NCBI GenBank assembly: GCA_028386065.3
Contig: JAKUCV010003118.1
Location: 13,966-77,965, forward strand
Source: Turnera subulata
Lineage: Eukaryota > Streptophyta > Magnoliopsida > Malpighiales > Passifloraceae
Direction of reading: 5' to 3'
Length of the DNA: 64,000 nt
Shown here piece after piece: positions 34,056-46,014 of the stretch (position 1 is the first letter of the stretch; every line of letters starts with the position of its first letter). A program made the translations under genes and the position numbers. The notes beneath the pieces are model-generated. The model saw only the letters and a list, made by a program, of their open reading frames with translations, did no database searches and had not been told where the DNA came from.

Positions 34056-34966
34056 AGCACTTCTTCTCTTGTTGTAAAACTATATTATGAATAAATAAAA
34101 TGAGTTTCCTTTTAAATCAAAAATTCTTATATTATGAATTCTCTTGTTAAGATGTGAAAAATCATATTTAACTGAAAAACAAAATATTTAAAACATAACA
34201 AAACCATCATGGATGAAATTAAGATCGAACACAATGATGTTAAAAACAGGACCGATAAAACGAATTATAACCAACATAAAGAAATTAAAAAAAAAAACTC
34301 GTTTAACAAAATCAAAACAAAAAGAAATTAAAACAAGATATGTTTTCGTGCTCGGCGCTCTAGTTCGGTCGTGTCCATTCTCAATCCTGAGAAACGTGAC
34401 ACGTACAGTTAACGGTGACGTCGGTTAACCTCGTGAAGAGGACATCCGTTAGTTGGTAAAACGATGATCACGGGATCGTCCTGTGTCCCTCGAAAGACAC
34501 GTTACCCACTTGTTCACATTTTCCGCATAAGACAAAACGTCTGTCAAGCTCGCACCTCTCCACGATGTTCGAACAGCTGTGAGCTTGTCGCACATGCGCT
34601 CTACTCGAGATACGGCCCCATCCGTCTGGCCTCAACGGTCACGGATGCTTGTGATATAAGATGCATGAAATATATAGAAAGGCCATAAAACAAAAGACAA
34701 GGTAGCCAGAGCGAAATAAAATCATGTGTTGAAAATAGGCTGAAAATCTCTGGCATAGGTCCGAAAAACGCGTAAAGCAATAAATGCAAGCAACGGTAAA
34801 TTCAAAAAAACAAAATCTTGAAAATCAAAAACGGTAATCACGCTCCCCATAAGAGTATAAAAGAAGGAGCGGTGAAGTGTAAATCACCAAAAGCAATCAA
34901 GGCAACAAAACGCTAAAGCAAAAGAAAACACCACGTTCAAAACAAAACCCCACTCGTCCAAACAAA
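34056..34966. other. Region between antisense ORFs A and B
   Basis: Poly(A) signals (34090), an A-rich stretch (34180-34350) and then a GC-balanced region with TGACACGT and GGTGACGTCGG (34397-34424), which resemble bZIP-binding TGACG/ACGT sites. The TATA box of ORF B follows. Confidence 0.4.
34856..34863 (+). promoter_or_regulatory. TATA box before antisense ORF B
   Basis: TATAAAAG, 104 bp before the ATG at 34967, leaving an A-rich leader. Confidence 0.45.
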
Positions 34967-35650
34967 ATGCCTGCTCCCTCGTCGGTGTTCTTTGTCGAAG
35001 GTGCCAATCTTGGCAGAAGGAACCGACTGGCTTACAGCATGGTCAACGAATGTGCTGAGGAGCTGCCGAACGAGCTCGGCAGAATGCCACGACTGGTCTT
35101 TGTCGACGAGCTCTACTCCTCAAGATTCTTCGTCACTCCCATTGAAGAGGTGTTCTTCCTAGAGGACCATGGGACACTGAGGACTTCATACTACGGCTCA
35201 GCAAACTCCGTGATGTTCTTCATCTCGGATAGGCTTCAAGAGTTCAACCTGGAGTCCACTTGCCAGACTGTGGAGTAAGGTGCTTACTACCAGCTCGCAA
35301 TGACAGCCCAGGGCATACCCAGAATGACTCGGCTACCTCCAACCTGGCCAAAGGTACGGCTACTGGTGTGGAACTGCAGAGGAGTGGCAAGACGTGCCCA
35401 GGAGTTCTCGCGAACCCTGAGGGACTTGAAGAACCAGTACAAGCCCAACATGGTTCTTCTGACGGAGACGCAGTGGCAACCACGAGACGATCACGGTCTG
35501 ATTCCACTCCGATTCCCTCAAGCTAACCGGTTCGAGATTCCTGGCCAGCGCGACAGAGGCGGCATGTGGTTCTCGTGGAGCGACAGGGTCACGGTTAACG
35601 TCAACAGTGATGCAAACAGCTTCCGTGTCAACGTCGTTGCGAACCGTTAA
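34967..35650 (+). pseudogene. Antisense ORF B/C with an endonuclease-like C-terminal part
   Basis: One frame runs from the ATG at 34967 to 35650, interrupted only by a TAA at 35276-35278. The first 103 codons (MPAPSSVFFVEGANLG, FVDELYSSRFFV) are unrecognised. After the stop, an ATG at 35300 could restart; the following segment contains LLVWNCRGVARR and VLLTETQW. These match the Asn and Glu catalytic segments at the start of exonuclease-endonuclease-phosphatase (AP-endonuclease-like) domains as found in LINE ORF2. RGGMWFSWSD then matches the next strand. The domain stops after about 110 residues, so no complete nuclease is encoded. It may be a captured LINE or host fragment. Whether TAA is read through, or the two parts are separate, is unknown. 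Confidence 0.5.
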
Positions 35651-35940
35651 ATGTATTCTTCTTTATTTTTATAAAATATAAATTATCAATGTAATATTTC
35701 CCTTTATCAAAAATCAATGTAATATTTCTCTTGTATTGCCAATATTATCAGTATTAATAATATTCGTATTTTCGCATATTATGGCATCATTACCTCTTAT
35801 GTGTATGTTCCGCGACAGTTGGCGTCCCTCGACTGGATCCATAATGCACTAACTAAATGATGTAAAATAATAGACAACTGGAGCGAACTATGCAAACAAG
35901 ACAACAACACACATAGACTGCCCGACAAGACCTAACGCCC

Positions 35941-35952
35941 GCTCCGCTACCA
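35941..35952 (-). promoter_or_regulatory. Primer-binding site of the gypsy element
   Basis: TGGTAGCGGAGC on minus, 3 bp inside the 5' LTR; same 12-mer as in three other LTR elements of the window. Confidence 0.75.
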
Positions 35953-35955
35953 AAA

Positions 35956-38900
35956 TGAGACACCCCGACTCGTATTTACCGTACACAGTAAACACGTGCC
36001 GGAACTGTGACAACCCAGCCCAACAAGGCCTAGCATACAGTGTATAAGGCATAACCCTGGCTCAACAGCCCAAAAGTATAAACAACAATATGGCCCTACG
36101 GTCCAACATCAATAACATCAATAATAATGAAACTGGCCCAATGGCCCAACAACAATAACAATATGCACAGCGGAAGACTTAAACTCACTAACACTGTATG
36201 CGATACATGCAATCTATGGATCCAAGCCTGTCCAAGGGAAACGCTGCAGCCTGTCTGGAATGCACCAAGCCTGTACATGAAACAACTCATCCTACGGGAT
36301 GAAACCCCGCAGGCGAGGGGTGAGTCCGAAGCGCTCACCGACGAAAGATAAACAATGATATATTCAACCATAACACTTTCGAAGTAAAACAACCATCAAA
36401 CAGATGAAACTACACACACAACACGACAGAGGAATCTAAATCAAGCAACGCATCAAGGAATCTAACACAACCAACACGTCAAAGGAATCTCACTAAATCA
36501 CATCAAAGCCAAGACCAAAAGATTACTTATTAATTTTTATTACCAATTTTATCTCCCGGGCCCCGTCACTGGACAAGCTAGGGTCTTACCTGGTTATTAA
36601 CTAATTCTGGATGCCAGGCCCCACCACAATCCGGGATCAACATCCCCATATCACAAATCCGGGATCAACATCCCAATATCTCAAATCCGGGGTCAACACC
36701 CCAATATCGCAAATCCGGGATCAACATCCCAATATCACAAATCCGGGGTCAACACCCCAACCAACAAACCCTCTGGCAAGACACCACAGAACTAGTCTCT
36801 AACCATCTAGTCGTACCACTACTTTCCAAGTGACAATTATATCATCATCTCACTTTCAGTACCAGTTCCATTTCCAATACTCATTATTCTTGTCCCAATT
36901 ATCCACATTGACCAGTTCGTCATTATCCTCTACACAATATCACAAATCCAATAACACAGTCTGACATCAACAACAACAACATCACAGCAGTCATAATCAT
37001 CACAGATTATTTCTCAAGCTCAACCAATCCACAATTTCACATCACTAATTACACACAATCAACAGTACAACAATTATTCACAGTATCCACATGATCAATC
37101 CACACAGCCCATCAACAGCAACAACATTCATGGCAATCAAATAACTAACAAGGATCATTTCAACGGTTCAATCAAACAACAAAGCATACACAGTATTACG
37201 GGCACATGTCAAGGTTTATCCATCCTCACCTTGGCCGATTACTCAACTCTGAATCATCAATCGGTCCCAAGCCGGTTCTACAGGAACTGCTCGATATCGA
37301 CTCCTATATAACAAATAACAAATGCACACATAAGATGCACATAATCGGTATGTTATGATGCCAATACTACGAATTTGCCCATCCCGATTACTTATCCTTT
37401 ATTATTATCTTTTACCGAAAATATTTTACCGTACTTATTTCCGAATATAATTTCGGTACCACACTTTAATTAAAACTCTTCTCAAAATATTTTCATAAAA
37501 TAATATACTTTTTCCAAAATAATATTTACCATAATTTTTCCAGAAAATAACAACCTATTAATAATTTTCAGAAAATATTTATCTAGTATTTATCTTTTTC
37601 TAAATACATATAATAATATCTTCCAACATAAAATATAATAACTTTTAATTTCCAAAGTACATATTTGTATATTTCCCAAAGGTGACATATATTTCCAACT
37701 ATAATAATATCAACATAATTCTCTATTTTTTGTAAATATAAATTATGCATACCATATATATCTTTCCAAAGGTAATTCCATAGTTTTTTTTTAGAAAAAC
37801 AACAACTTATATATAATTTTTCCAGGGTATATACGTTATAGTATAAAACATAATAATTATTTCCAAAACCTGATTTAATTTTCCAAAATATAAGTATTTA
37901 TATTTTCCATAATTATATATTTATTTTATATTCATTATTATTATTTTTTTTACTTAAATCGGACTGGGCCTTACTGTGCAGCCCATGTCCAGAAACCCAC
38001 GCCTTCACAGCCAGCCTACAACCCATCAGCCCATACTAAACACCTAAGCCCAACCATGAGCCCAAAAGCATACCTAGCCCAAAACTGCACAACCCAAACC
38101 CATCAGCATCTCGGGTTGACCCGCGACCCAGACCCACAAACCGGGTCATCATCTTCCTCACCCCAAACGCAGGTGGCGGCGCGGAAGGGCGTGCAGGCGG
38201 GCGAGGAGGAGGCGCGTCATCGGCTGCGAGGCAAGGCGACGAAGGGGCGCCGCGAAGGGGAAAGGGGGAACGGACTCGGGTCGTCGCGTCACCGGGTCGG
38301 CTTCGTCCGGGCAGTGCACAGCCGGCCTGGCGCGTCGGCGGCGTCGAGTGGAGGAGGAGAAGAAGACGGGAAGGAGATGCAGGCGACGGTGGTTGCCTTG
38401 GTCGTCGCGGCGGCTGTGCTGAAGCAACTCGAGGAGGGAGAGGACTGGAGGCGGCGAGGGGGCCGTGGCTCCTGCTGCTTCTCTTCTCCTTTTCTTTTTT
38501 TTTTTCTTTCCTTTCTTTTCCGTTTCTCTTTTTTTCTTCTTCTTTTTTTTCTTATTCTTTTCCTTCTCTTCTATTTTTCTTTCCGGCTCCTCTTTTTTTT
38601 TTTTCTTCCCTTTCTTTTTCTCTCCTTTTTTTTTCTCTTCTTCTCTTCTTCTGCTCCTTCTTCCTCTGCTTCCTTTCTTTTATAAACGGTTGATTACTGT
38701 GCAGCGTGTGACTCCTCAATAATGCACCCTGTCTGCATTACAGAGCGAGTCCGATCCGGACCAGAAAATAACAGATACCTCCTTAGTTATTTTTCGGTGT
38801 GATTTTTCGAGAAATTCCGAAACCCGAAAAATACCAACTTAGGTTCGAAATATCCGCGGGAAAATCACGAGCGCGGGAAAAACCTCGGTTTCGAAAAACG

Positions 38901-39009
38901 ACTCCCGATTTACCTTGAATTAATTATCCAAGATTAATTCAACAGTAAATCACGGTAAATAGACTTTTACAGTCCGGTAAAAATCCAAATTTTTACCCGG
39001 GCTGTTACA
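35956..39009 (-). repeat. 5' LTR (minus) of the gypsy element
   Basis: 3054 bp, near-identical to 30444-33491 with scattered substitutions (for example GACGCCCC against GACACCCC at the end). The hairpin array is at 36630-36762. Confidence 0.9.
36630..36762. repeat. 28-bp tandem hairpin array in the right LTR
   Basis: Same five units and the same order of GGGAT/ATCCC and GGGGT/ACCCC stems as in the left LTR. Confidence 0.8.
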
Positions 39010-39116
39010 ATGTCCCGGTAAAATGTAAGTTGAGGGACAACATGAGTGAAATTAAACGGAGAGGGACAACAAATGCGAAATCGACAAAGTGGAAGGACAT
39101 AAAAAACTTTTTTCTC

Positions 39117-40745
39117 AATTAATTAATTCCAATTTGTAATCTATTGATGATCTCTTCTTCCTGGTATCTGATATGTTAAGAACTGCACGAACAGCTGAGG
39201 TACGGCTCAAAGGTTCCAATCCCATACATATACATCGGTTGTCACTTAGTTCAAAGAAAGCCCAAAAGGGTTGGTGGGTGATTTCAATAAGAATTAATTG
39301 GACTCCATTGATATAATAAAAAAAATTTATCAACTCTTACTGAAAAACGAATCATGAATATCTTAATTAAAACTATTGGTCTTGTACTCATGTTTCCAAT
39401 GAGGCAGCGCATGCGCTTGCTCAACATGGAATCTCAAATGGTTTCTGTTTTTGAGATGTCGGTATGCCCACTACCATCTCTACCATTTGTGCGCAACGAT
39501 GCCTTAACTTTGCACTCAATATATTATTCCATCCATTCTCAAAAAGAAGGATTAATCATCAATTCTGTATTGAAGTCTGAGTACAAACATTTAATCGTAT
39601 GGTATATTTATTTTTAAAATTTTCATATATAGTCCAGTAAAATTGTACATAAATAGTTTTTTTATTAATTGTTTTTGGATACTAATCGTATGGTATGTTT
39701 TTTAATCGTACAGTTTTTTTGGTTTTTTTTAAATTTTTGTTAAATGTTTATTTCAAAATTCTATAAATATAAAAATATGATCTTATTTTAGATTTTTTAA
39801 AAAACTAATTTAAGCTTTTTTCATAGTAATAATAATAACAATATAAATACTTATTTTTTTATATTTTTTTAATAATGAATAACTTAGTACTTATTATCAT
39901 AGCATCAAAAAATTCTTTGTGAATGTGTATAAATTATTTAATGATAGGAATATTTAATTATATTACAAAACTATAATTATTCGTTGTATTAAATAAGTAT
40001 TTTTAAAAATTTTATTGTAATGATATAATTATCATTAATTATTGTAACTACAGTTACAAATATTATAATATTCTTGTATACTATTTAATATATGATACAT
40101 GAATATTTATTTTTGTCCCCTTTAACAATAAATTCTGACTTGACCACCGCTCCACATATCCTTTTTCGCCTATAAATACTACAACATTTACATGGTTATT
40201 GCTGGTCCAATAATACATGCTATGATCTCATTTGGGTTCCTGATATTCCATCTTTTTTTTTTTTTGATAGGACGAAGAATTATATTGAATTACGTATAAT
40301 AAGAAATATACAAAAGTGGGAGGCTAAGCAACCTTAATTAGACTAGCTACTCCAACATACTATGTGACTCTAGCTGAACTAAGTGACAACCGATGTATAT
40401 GCATGGGATTGGAATCTTTGTCGCTTAGACTACCTTTTACCATGAATAAAATAACCGTTAGCATAAAAAAAAAAAAGCTACTCCAACATACTATGTGACT
40501 CTATATACATTATGGACAGTTTTACATGTTTGGTTTGCTCGCCGTCACCTAAATTAAGTTTAATCAATGAAGTACAAGCATCCAAAAAAAACATGATCAG
40601 ATTAGTCAGTCAGAGTTGGTGTTCATTATACTATTGACATAGTTTTAGTAGGAAATACTGTAATTAATTAATTCTATAAAACCCTAAAGACATCTTGAGG
40701 GTTAAAACTATAGAGTTCATCTTGAGGGTTTTGGCCAATTTATGT
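39117..40745. other. AT-rich spacer upstream of TPS-5
   Basis: No gene. 39200-39345 is paralogous to 3395-3520. 40250-40340 begins with a T-run and GATAGGACGAAGAATTATATTG, resembling the 3' end of a minus-strand LINE or SINE. A CCTATAAATACTACAAC near 40170 may be an old TPS-type TATA box. Confidence 0.45.
40345..40504 (+). mobile_element. Short SINE-like insertion with long direct repeats
   Basis: AGCTACTCCAACATACTATG and the following GTGACTCTA occur at 40345-40372 and 40477-40504. Between them is about 100 bp ending CCGTTAGCAT and poly(A). The inner part (GTGACAACCGATGTATATG) also occurs reversed at 39225-39250. The 28-bp duplication is long for a retroposon. Confidence 0.5.
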
Positions 40746-40746
40746 C

Positions 40747-40755
40747 CATAAATAC
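40747..40755 (+). promoter_or_regulatory. TATA box of TPS-5
   Basis: CATAAATAC about 105 bp before the ATG, within the block GTTTTGGCCAATTTATGTCC shared with TPS-1 and TPS-6. Confidence 0.6.
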
Positions 40756-40856
40756 AACACCATGCAAGCAAGCTAAGAGCACAAAAGACTACTCTCAGTC
40801 TCACTATAGCATTCTGAGTTGCAATAAACTTTGAACTTTTGTGTGTAAGGAAAGAG

Positions 40857-43376
40857 ATGGCCCTTCAAGGAGGAGAAGAAACCCAAGGAGCTGATCAAGA
40901 TCGCCGGAGTGGAAATTACCACCCATCTGTATGGGGTGATTTCTTCCTAAAGCACGAGCCTGTAGACAAGGTGAATCAACAACTATTTTCGTTTTCTCTC
41001 TTTCCCATTCCTGTTTTATTTTTTTTAGGGCATGCATAATTAATAGTCAAGAATCCGAGAAATTTCACAGATGCTTGTGAGTGCATGGAAAGATGAAGTT
41101 GGGGTTTCGAAGGAGAAAGTGAGGAAAATGCTGACAACTCCTCCTCCAGCAGAAGACAATATTTTGGAGAAACTCAGCCTCATAGATGCTGTGATTCGAC
41201 TGGGGATTGGATACCATTTCCAGAAAGAAATTGGCGATGCATTACTACAAATCCTCAAAAGGTACCAATATCATGGCAGTGAGGATATCTCTACCATTGC
41301 ACTTGGCTTCCGGTTACTAAGACAACGTGGCTACTATGTTTCTTCTGGTATGAAAATCTTCTGTTTATAATCTTTTATTAAGCTTGCAGTAGTACTAATA
41401 TATATCAAGGATTTTGATGCATTACCTAATCGTGGTGACATACATCCACATATGTTGTTTTTGTTCGCTTGAGAACCTGAATGCTTTTTGGACTTGAATT
41501 TTGAAGAATATACTCCCTCCATTTCCCAACTAATTAGAAAATAAATTGATACAAATTATTTGCTGCTGCTATGTTCCTTGTGGTATGTGTAATATATTCT
41601 TCTGTTTATAATCTATGCTCCAAATTATTTGCTGCATTCAAATGTTAGACACATAAAATCTTTACCGTAATTCCAACCACACACCAAATAGTCAGTGCTG
41701 AATTGTTGTCTGGATCAGATGTGTTTCACAAATTTGTGGACGCCAACGGCAACTTCAAGGAAAATCTAATCAAAGATTGGGTAGGTTTGTTAAACCTGTA
41801 TGAGGCTTCATACCTCAGTGTTCCTGGAGAGAAGATCCTAGATGACGCCCTTGAATTCACCAAGAAACACCTCAAATCTTTGGCAAATGACTTGCCCCAT
41901 CCTATTGCGGAGCAAGTGAACCGGGCTTTACATCGACCTGTGCAGAGAAATTTGGAGAAGTATGAACAATTGCAGTACATTTCCCTCTACGAGAAACTTG
42001 ATGGACGCAATGAAGTTGTCTTGAAGCTAGCCAAGTTGGATTTCAATATAGTGCAAAGTATGTATCAGGAGGAGCTGAGAAGCCTCACTGAGTAAGTGCA
42101 TAACAAAATGCATATACATACATAACAAAATACCTTTTGACCCATTAAATTATATATGAAATTATTATAGGTGGTGGATAGAGTTGGATTTGGCAAGAAA
42201 GCTGCCTTTCTTTCGAGATAGATTGGTTGAGTGCTTCTTGTGGGGATCCGGGCCATACCCTGATCCTGAACTTGCCCTGTCCCGAAGAATAGGAGCCAAA
42301 TCTTCTCAGATTTGGACTGTAATCGATGATATGTATGATGCTTATGGCACCATTGATGAGCTCGAGCTCTTCGCCGACACAATAGAAAGGTATTATTAAT
42401 TTGCATTGGATACAATTTTTCCTTTTATTAGCATCATACATATTACTGCAGAAATACGAAATTCCACAAATTTTCAGGTGGGATACTAGCATGAAGCGCC
42501 TCCCTGATTATATGAAGCTGCCTTTTCAGGCATTGTTAGACTACCTGAAAGAAATTGAGGAAGAAACATTCAAGGAAGGAAGACCATATTGCATGCAATA
42601 CATAAAAGAAGCGGTAATTAATTATCATTCTAATTAATTAATATATTGCAGTCTGAGATATACTGATTAAGAATGTTTTTACGAGATCATTAATACATAT
42701 TACTGCAGGTAAAAAGGCAAATTAGGGGCTATATTACAGAAGCAAGATGGTTCAATCAAGGTTATGTTCCAAAATTCGAGGAACATAGAGTAATAACCAG
42801 AGTTAGCACTTGCTTATTTATGTTCACATTTGAAACTGTAAGTATGATGCCTGAGGCTAGAAAGGAGGTCTATGATTGGTTGGTTACGGATCCGAAAATA
42901 TTAGTAGCAGCAGGGGATCATTGCAGGCTCTTGGATGATGTTACAGGCCATGAGGTATATATGTTATATATATAGTTTAATTATATTACAAGTGATCATC
43001 GACTATCTACATGTATAATTGATATATCAAACGAGTCCAATATTTCTAAAATGCATATATACATCCATGCATGCAGTTTGAGCAGAAAAGGGGACATGTT
43101 GCTTCCACGGTTGAATGCTATATGAAGGAATATGGAGTGTCCAAGGAGGAGGCACATGAAGTGATAAAGAAATTCAAAGAAGATGATTGGAAATATCTCA
43201 ATGAAGAGTTCATGAAAGAAGGAGCTATTCCAAAGAAGATTCTCAAGGTTTTTCTTGGTTATGCCAGAGTAATGGAAGCTCTATACGGGGATTTCTCCAA
43301 TAACGGATATGATGTTTCAGATACTACCACAAAAGAGATGATGGAAGCCTTGCTCGTCAACCCCATTCCTGTCTGA
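40857..43376 (+). CDS. TPS-5: complete TPS-a-type (sesqui)terpene synthase
   Basis: Exons: 40857-40970, 41071-41347, 41719-42091, 42171-42389, 42478-42613, 42709-42954 and 43077-43376, giving 554 codons plus TGA without a frame break. Motifs: RRx8W at R16, R17 and W26; RDR at 270-272; DDMYD at 307-311. The second metal-binding motif reads DDVTGHEFE (449-457), with Gly453 where Ser/Thr is usual. TPS-6 has the same Gly, TPS-1 has Thr. The short N-terminus before RRx8W indicates a cytosolic enzyme expected to use farnesyl diphosphate; the product is unknown. It is the only intact member of the TPS-1/4/5/6/7 lineage in the window and the best reference for judging losses in the others. Confidence 0.93.
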
Positions 43377-43905
43377 TGATGGATAATGAAAGCTGCAGCC
43401 TTATTACCTTATATATATATATATATATATCATTAATTATTCTTTTTGTTTCTGGGTCAAAATGTCAGCTATGCTTTATAATAATCTTTTGTAACTTGTG
43501 ATTTCATGCTTTCCCTTCGTTGTTGTGCTTCTGCCTCTTGGTTTTCTGCTACTGGTTGATAAATTCCCAGGATGGTTGGGATCCTTTGGTACTACTTGCA
43601 GTTCAATTAGAGCAATTCTTATTTACGTCTCTTTCTTTCTTTGTTTTTCTTGGAAATGCTTAGTTATATAGAAGTTTGATCCATAGAGAATGTTTTGTTA
43701 ATTCAAATGTTTATGATGAATGATTCACCATTTGTACAAGAATGGCAAAGCAGCAGAATTGTGCTGCACTTGTTAGTTTCAGCATCAGAAATGACGCACG
43801 AAACACTGAAAGGGAAGTCAGCTAATTAAGTTAATTACTAGTCCCAAATACACAATACACAAACTAGCTCTATTTACTTAATTAGCAGCAGGTTTTATAT
43901 ATCAA
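43377..43905. other. TPS-5 3' flank
   Basis: No gene. Shares GGATGGTTGGGATCCTTTGG and neighbouring words with the 3' flanks of TPS-1, TPS-6 and the TPS-7 remnant. TA run at 43410-43430. Confidence 0.6.
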
Positions 43906-44295
43906 ACGCAGAGGTGGCAGCTCCTGCAGCAGTTCATGCATTGAAATGCAGAAATGTATGGAGAGCACTTGGAAAGTTATGAATGGAGAAAGGCCATGCC
44001 AATTCAAGAAATTGCAGCCGCTGCCATCCTAGAAAATCGTGAGATTTTTTTATAAACTCTCCCCAGATAATGGAAGCATTGTACAAGGACCGCATCCATA
44101 ACCAATTAGCATTGTTTGAAAGTCTAGGTTTCGAGTCCTGGTGAAAGTGGGTATATAGAAATTATGCTATTGGTATGGTCTTACCTCACAAAGGTGACGC
44201 ATTAGTCCGGTAGTCGACTGGAATACTCTTCTAATATAAAAAAAAGGACAAAGGCTAAGACTATGACAAATGTCATATATACAACCTTGCTATTT
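43906..44295 (+). pseudogene. TPS-3-like exon 7 relic split by a SINE
   Basis: 43930-44091 aligns with TPS-3 exon 7 (ATTGAAATGCAGAAATGTATG, GGAAAGTTATGAATGGAGAA, ATGGAAGCATTGTACAAGGA). After a SINE, 44246-44290 continues with GCTAAGACTATGACAAATG and ACAACCTTGCT, matching the end of the same exon. Several indels destroy the frame. It precedes TPS-6 as a similar relic precedes TPS-1. Confidence 0.6.
44092..44247 (+). mobile_element. tRNA-derived SINE, family 2
   Basis: Contains a box B-like AGGTTTCGAGTCCTGG and the family 2 words CCTCACAAAGGTGACGCATT and TAGTCCGGTAGTCGACTGG, ending in poly(A). AAGGAC flanks both sides. The same family is in minus orientation at 50119-50321. Confidence 0.65.
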
Positions 44296-46010
44296 AGGTT
44301 TTAAGGGTTAGGATTGGGAATACATGTTTATAGTTTTCTTTTCCAATTATGCAACAACTTTCCATGCACTCTAATAGCTAAAAATCGATTGGAACTTTCC
44401 ATGGAAATCTTCAGCCGCACAACCTACCTAGTGTGACGACGGACCATGGAGAATTATATAAATTGTGTGTGTATTTGTGTGCGGTTGCTTTAAAATAAGC
44501 TTCTAGAATTATATGTGTGTGTGGTTGCTTTAATTTCAGCTTCTAGAATTTTTTCTTTACTTATTCCTTGGCATCTTATACAGCTCTACTACTACTGGCT
44601 TGTCGAACATAAATTAGTTAGTTAAGCTAGGTGATTTCTCTTTATTAATATTTGTGTTTTTTTCCTTTTTTTTATAGGCTATAATTACAACTACTTAGAG
44701 CTATAATCTATTGGGCTTTTTTTTTTCCCTCTCTTTTTGGTTTCAGCTGCTGAATAAAAAGTCCAATAATGCTTGAGATCCCCTTTTTAAGTAGTAGCAG
44801 TTCATATGATAAGTTTTCTTTTCGTCTCTTTTTTATTTGTTGCTCTTGATCTTGTGCTGTTTTTAAGATTTTTTAGCTAGACGTTCCTGTTGATGATGAT
44901 GACTGATGACCATGAGTAAGAGAACTTGAGTTATGGGGAGCTAATGCCATATATGTATCCAAGTAACTCATCAAAAAAAAAAAAGTAACTCATAAATCAT
45001 ATGGTGGCCATTTGGCTTATAATAATTAAAGACTAAACCTTCGACAAAAATAAATAAATAAAAGCTAAACCCCATGGCTCATTAATTAATGATGACATAG
45101 AGTGGACCTGTCTCCAGCTTAAGAGCCGGCGGGATAGTACGGCGATATGACCATTACCCAAAAAAAAGGCCAAATTAATCGTCTCGAGCACTTGAAATGA
45201 GTTGTCTGTTCAGTTTGTGATCTTATCTCTGTATTTCATCAAAAAAAAAAGAAGATTATTATATGCTTTAATACAATCCGGGTCTTCTAGAATCCGGCTT
45301 TTTCACGATCCTAATTCATAATATTTTAGTGTGTATTGTTATGATATATAAAAATATACTATTATTTTTTTAATATTTATTTTACGTTTTTATCCAAAAG
45401 AAAAAAGATAAAGATGCTTAAGGGTTGGTTTGGATTATGCCTAATTAATTTTTTTTAGTTCCTTTTTGGTTTTACATCCGATCCAGCTTATAAAATTTTG
45501 AGATCCTATAATCCAAAAATGATTTATTATTAGGAGTGAGCCTACGAAAAAATGAATGTAGAATCTTATTTAAAGAAAACAGAATTCTTTACAGCAACGT
45601 TAGAAATTAAATCCTACAAATTTTAAAACTAATTAATTGACTAGTTTAAGGGTTTTTTTTTGCCTGAATTCCAAGCGTATGGTCTACATATATATTAAGG
45701 ATTAAAGCCTTTTTTCATTCTTGTGTTAGACCATAAAGTTGAAAGTCATCCTTGTATTGATTTTGGTCTGTTTTCATCCCTTTGTCCACGGGTTTTGGCT
45801 TGTTTTTATCCCTCTAAATAGGCCAAAAAGGCGAACACAAGGATGAAAATAAGACAAAATTCACAAATAGAGGGATGAAAACAAGCCGAAATCTAATAGA
45901 GGGATGACTTCCAACTTTGAGGTCTAATACAAGGATGAAAACACACTTTATTCCTATATATTAAAGGGTTAATTAAAATATAAACTTGATGTTGAGGGTT
46001 TTGACAAATT
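44296..46010. other. Spacer upstream of TPS-6
   Basis: No gene. Mostly paralogous to 6840-8640 upstream of TPS-1 (AAAAGTCCAATAATGCTTGA, TTGCTCTTGATCTTGTGCT, GATTTATTA(T/C)TAGGAGTGAG). The 200-bp block duplicated there is single here. About 45700-45950 holds an unrecognised inverted-repeat-like segment (GGATGAAAA.. and ..TTTTCATCC words). Confidence 0.55.
44961..44993. mobile_element. Micro-insertion of poly(A) with 11-bp repeats
   Basis: AAGTAACTCAT occurs on both sides of a C plus poly(A) insert. Confidence 0.5.
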
Positions 46011-46014
46011 TGTC

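Larger units (their letters stand above)
30444..39009 (-). mobile_element. Gypsy (Del/Tekay-like) non-autonomous LTR retrotransposon
   Basis: Two 3.05-kb LTRs surround only 2.46 kb. A perfect target duplication ATGTC lies at 30439-30443 and 39010-39014. On minus the 5' LTR is 35956-39009, followed by a primer-binding site TGGTAGCGGAGC (35952-35941). The internal 3' end reads TTTCGGGGACGAAATTC and TTTTTAAGGTGGGTAGAC before TGTAACAGCCC, as known from Del/Tekay chromoviruses. There is no gag-pol; instead plus-strand (antisense) ORF cassettes occupy the middle. The LTRs look very similar by eye, suggesting a recent insertion moved in trans. Confidence 0.85.
28776..39116. mobile_element. Mutator-like TIR element, copy B, split by a gypsy element
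   Basis: The left terminal repeat (28777 onward: GAGTAAATAG, CACTTTATCGATTTTGCG, TTTAATTTCACTCA, TTTTACCGGGAC) is matched by the complement at 39010-39116. Copy A at 13375-14629 has the same ends. AATTAATTA flanks both sides (28767-28775, 39117-39125), a possible 9-bp duplication in low-complexity DNA. Without the 8.6-kb insertion the element is about 1.8 kb. Its GC-rich interior (29040-30250) has overlapping frames on both strands but no recognisable gene. Confidence 0.65.

Noticed and set aside
33678..35650. Endogenous pararetrovirus inside the gypsy element
   Set aside because: There is no movement, coat, protease or reverse transcriptase motif; promoter-bearing ORFs alone are not enough.
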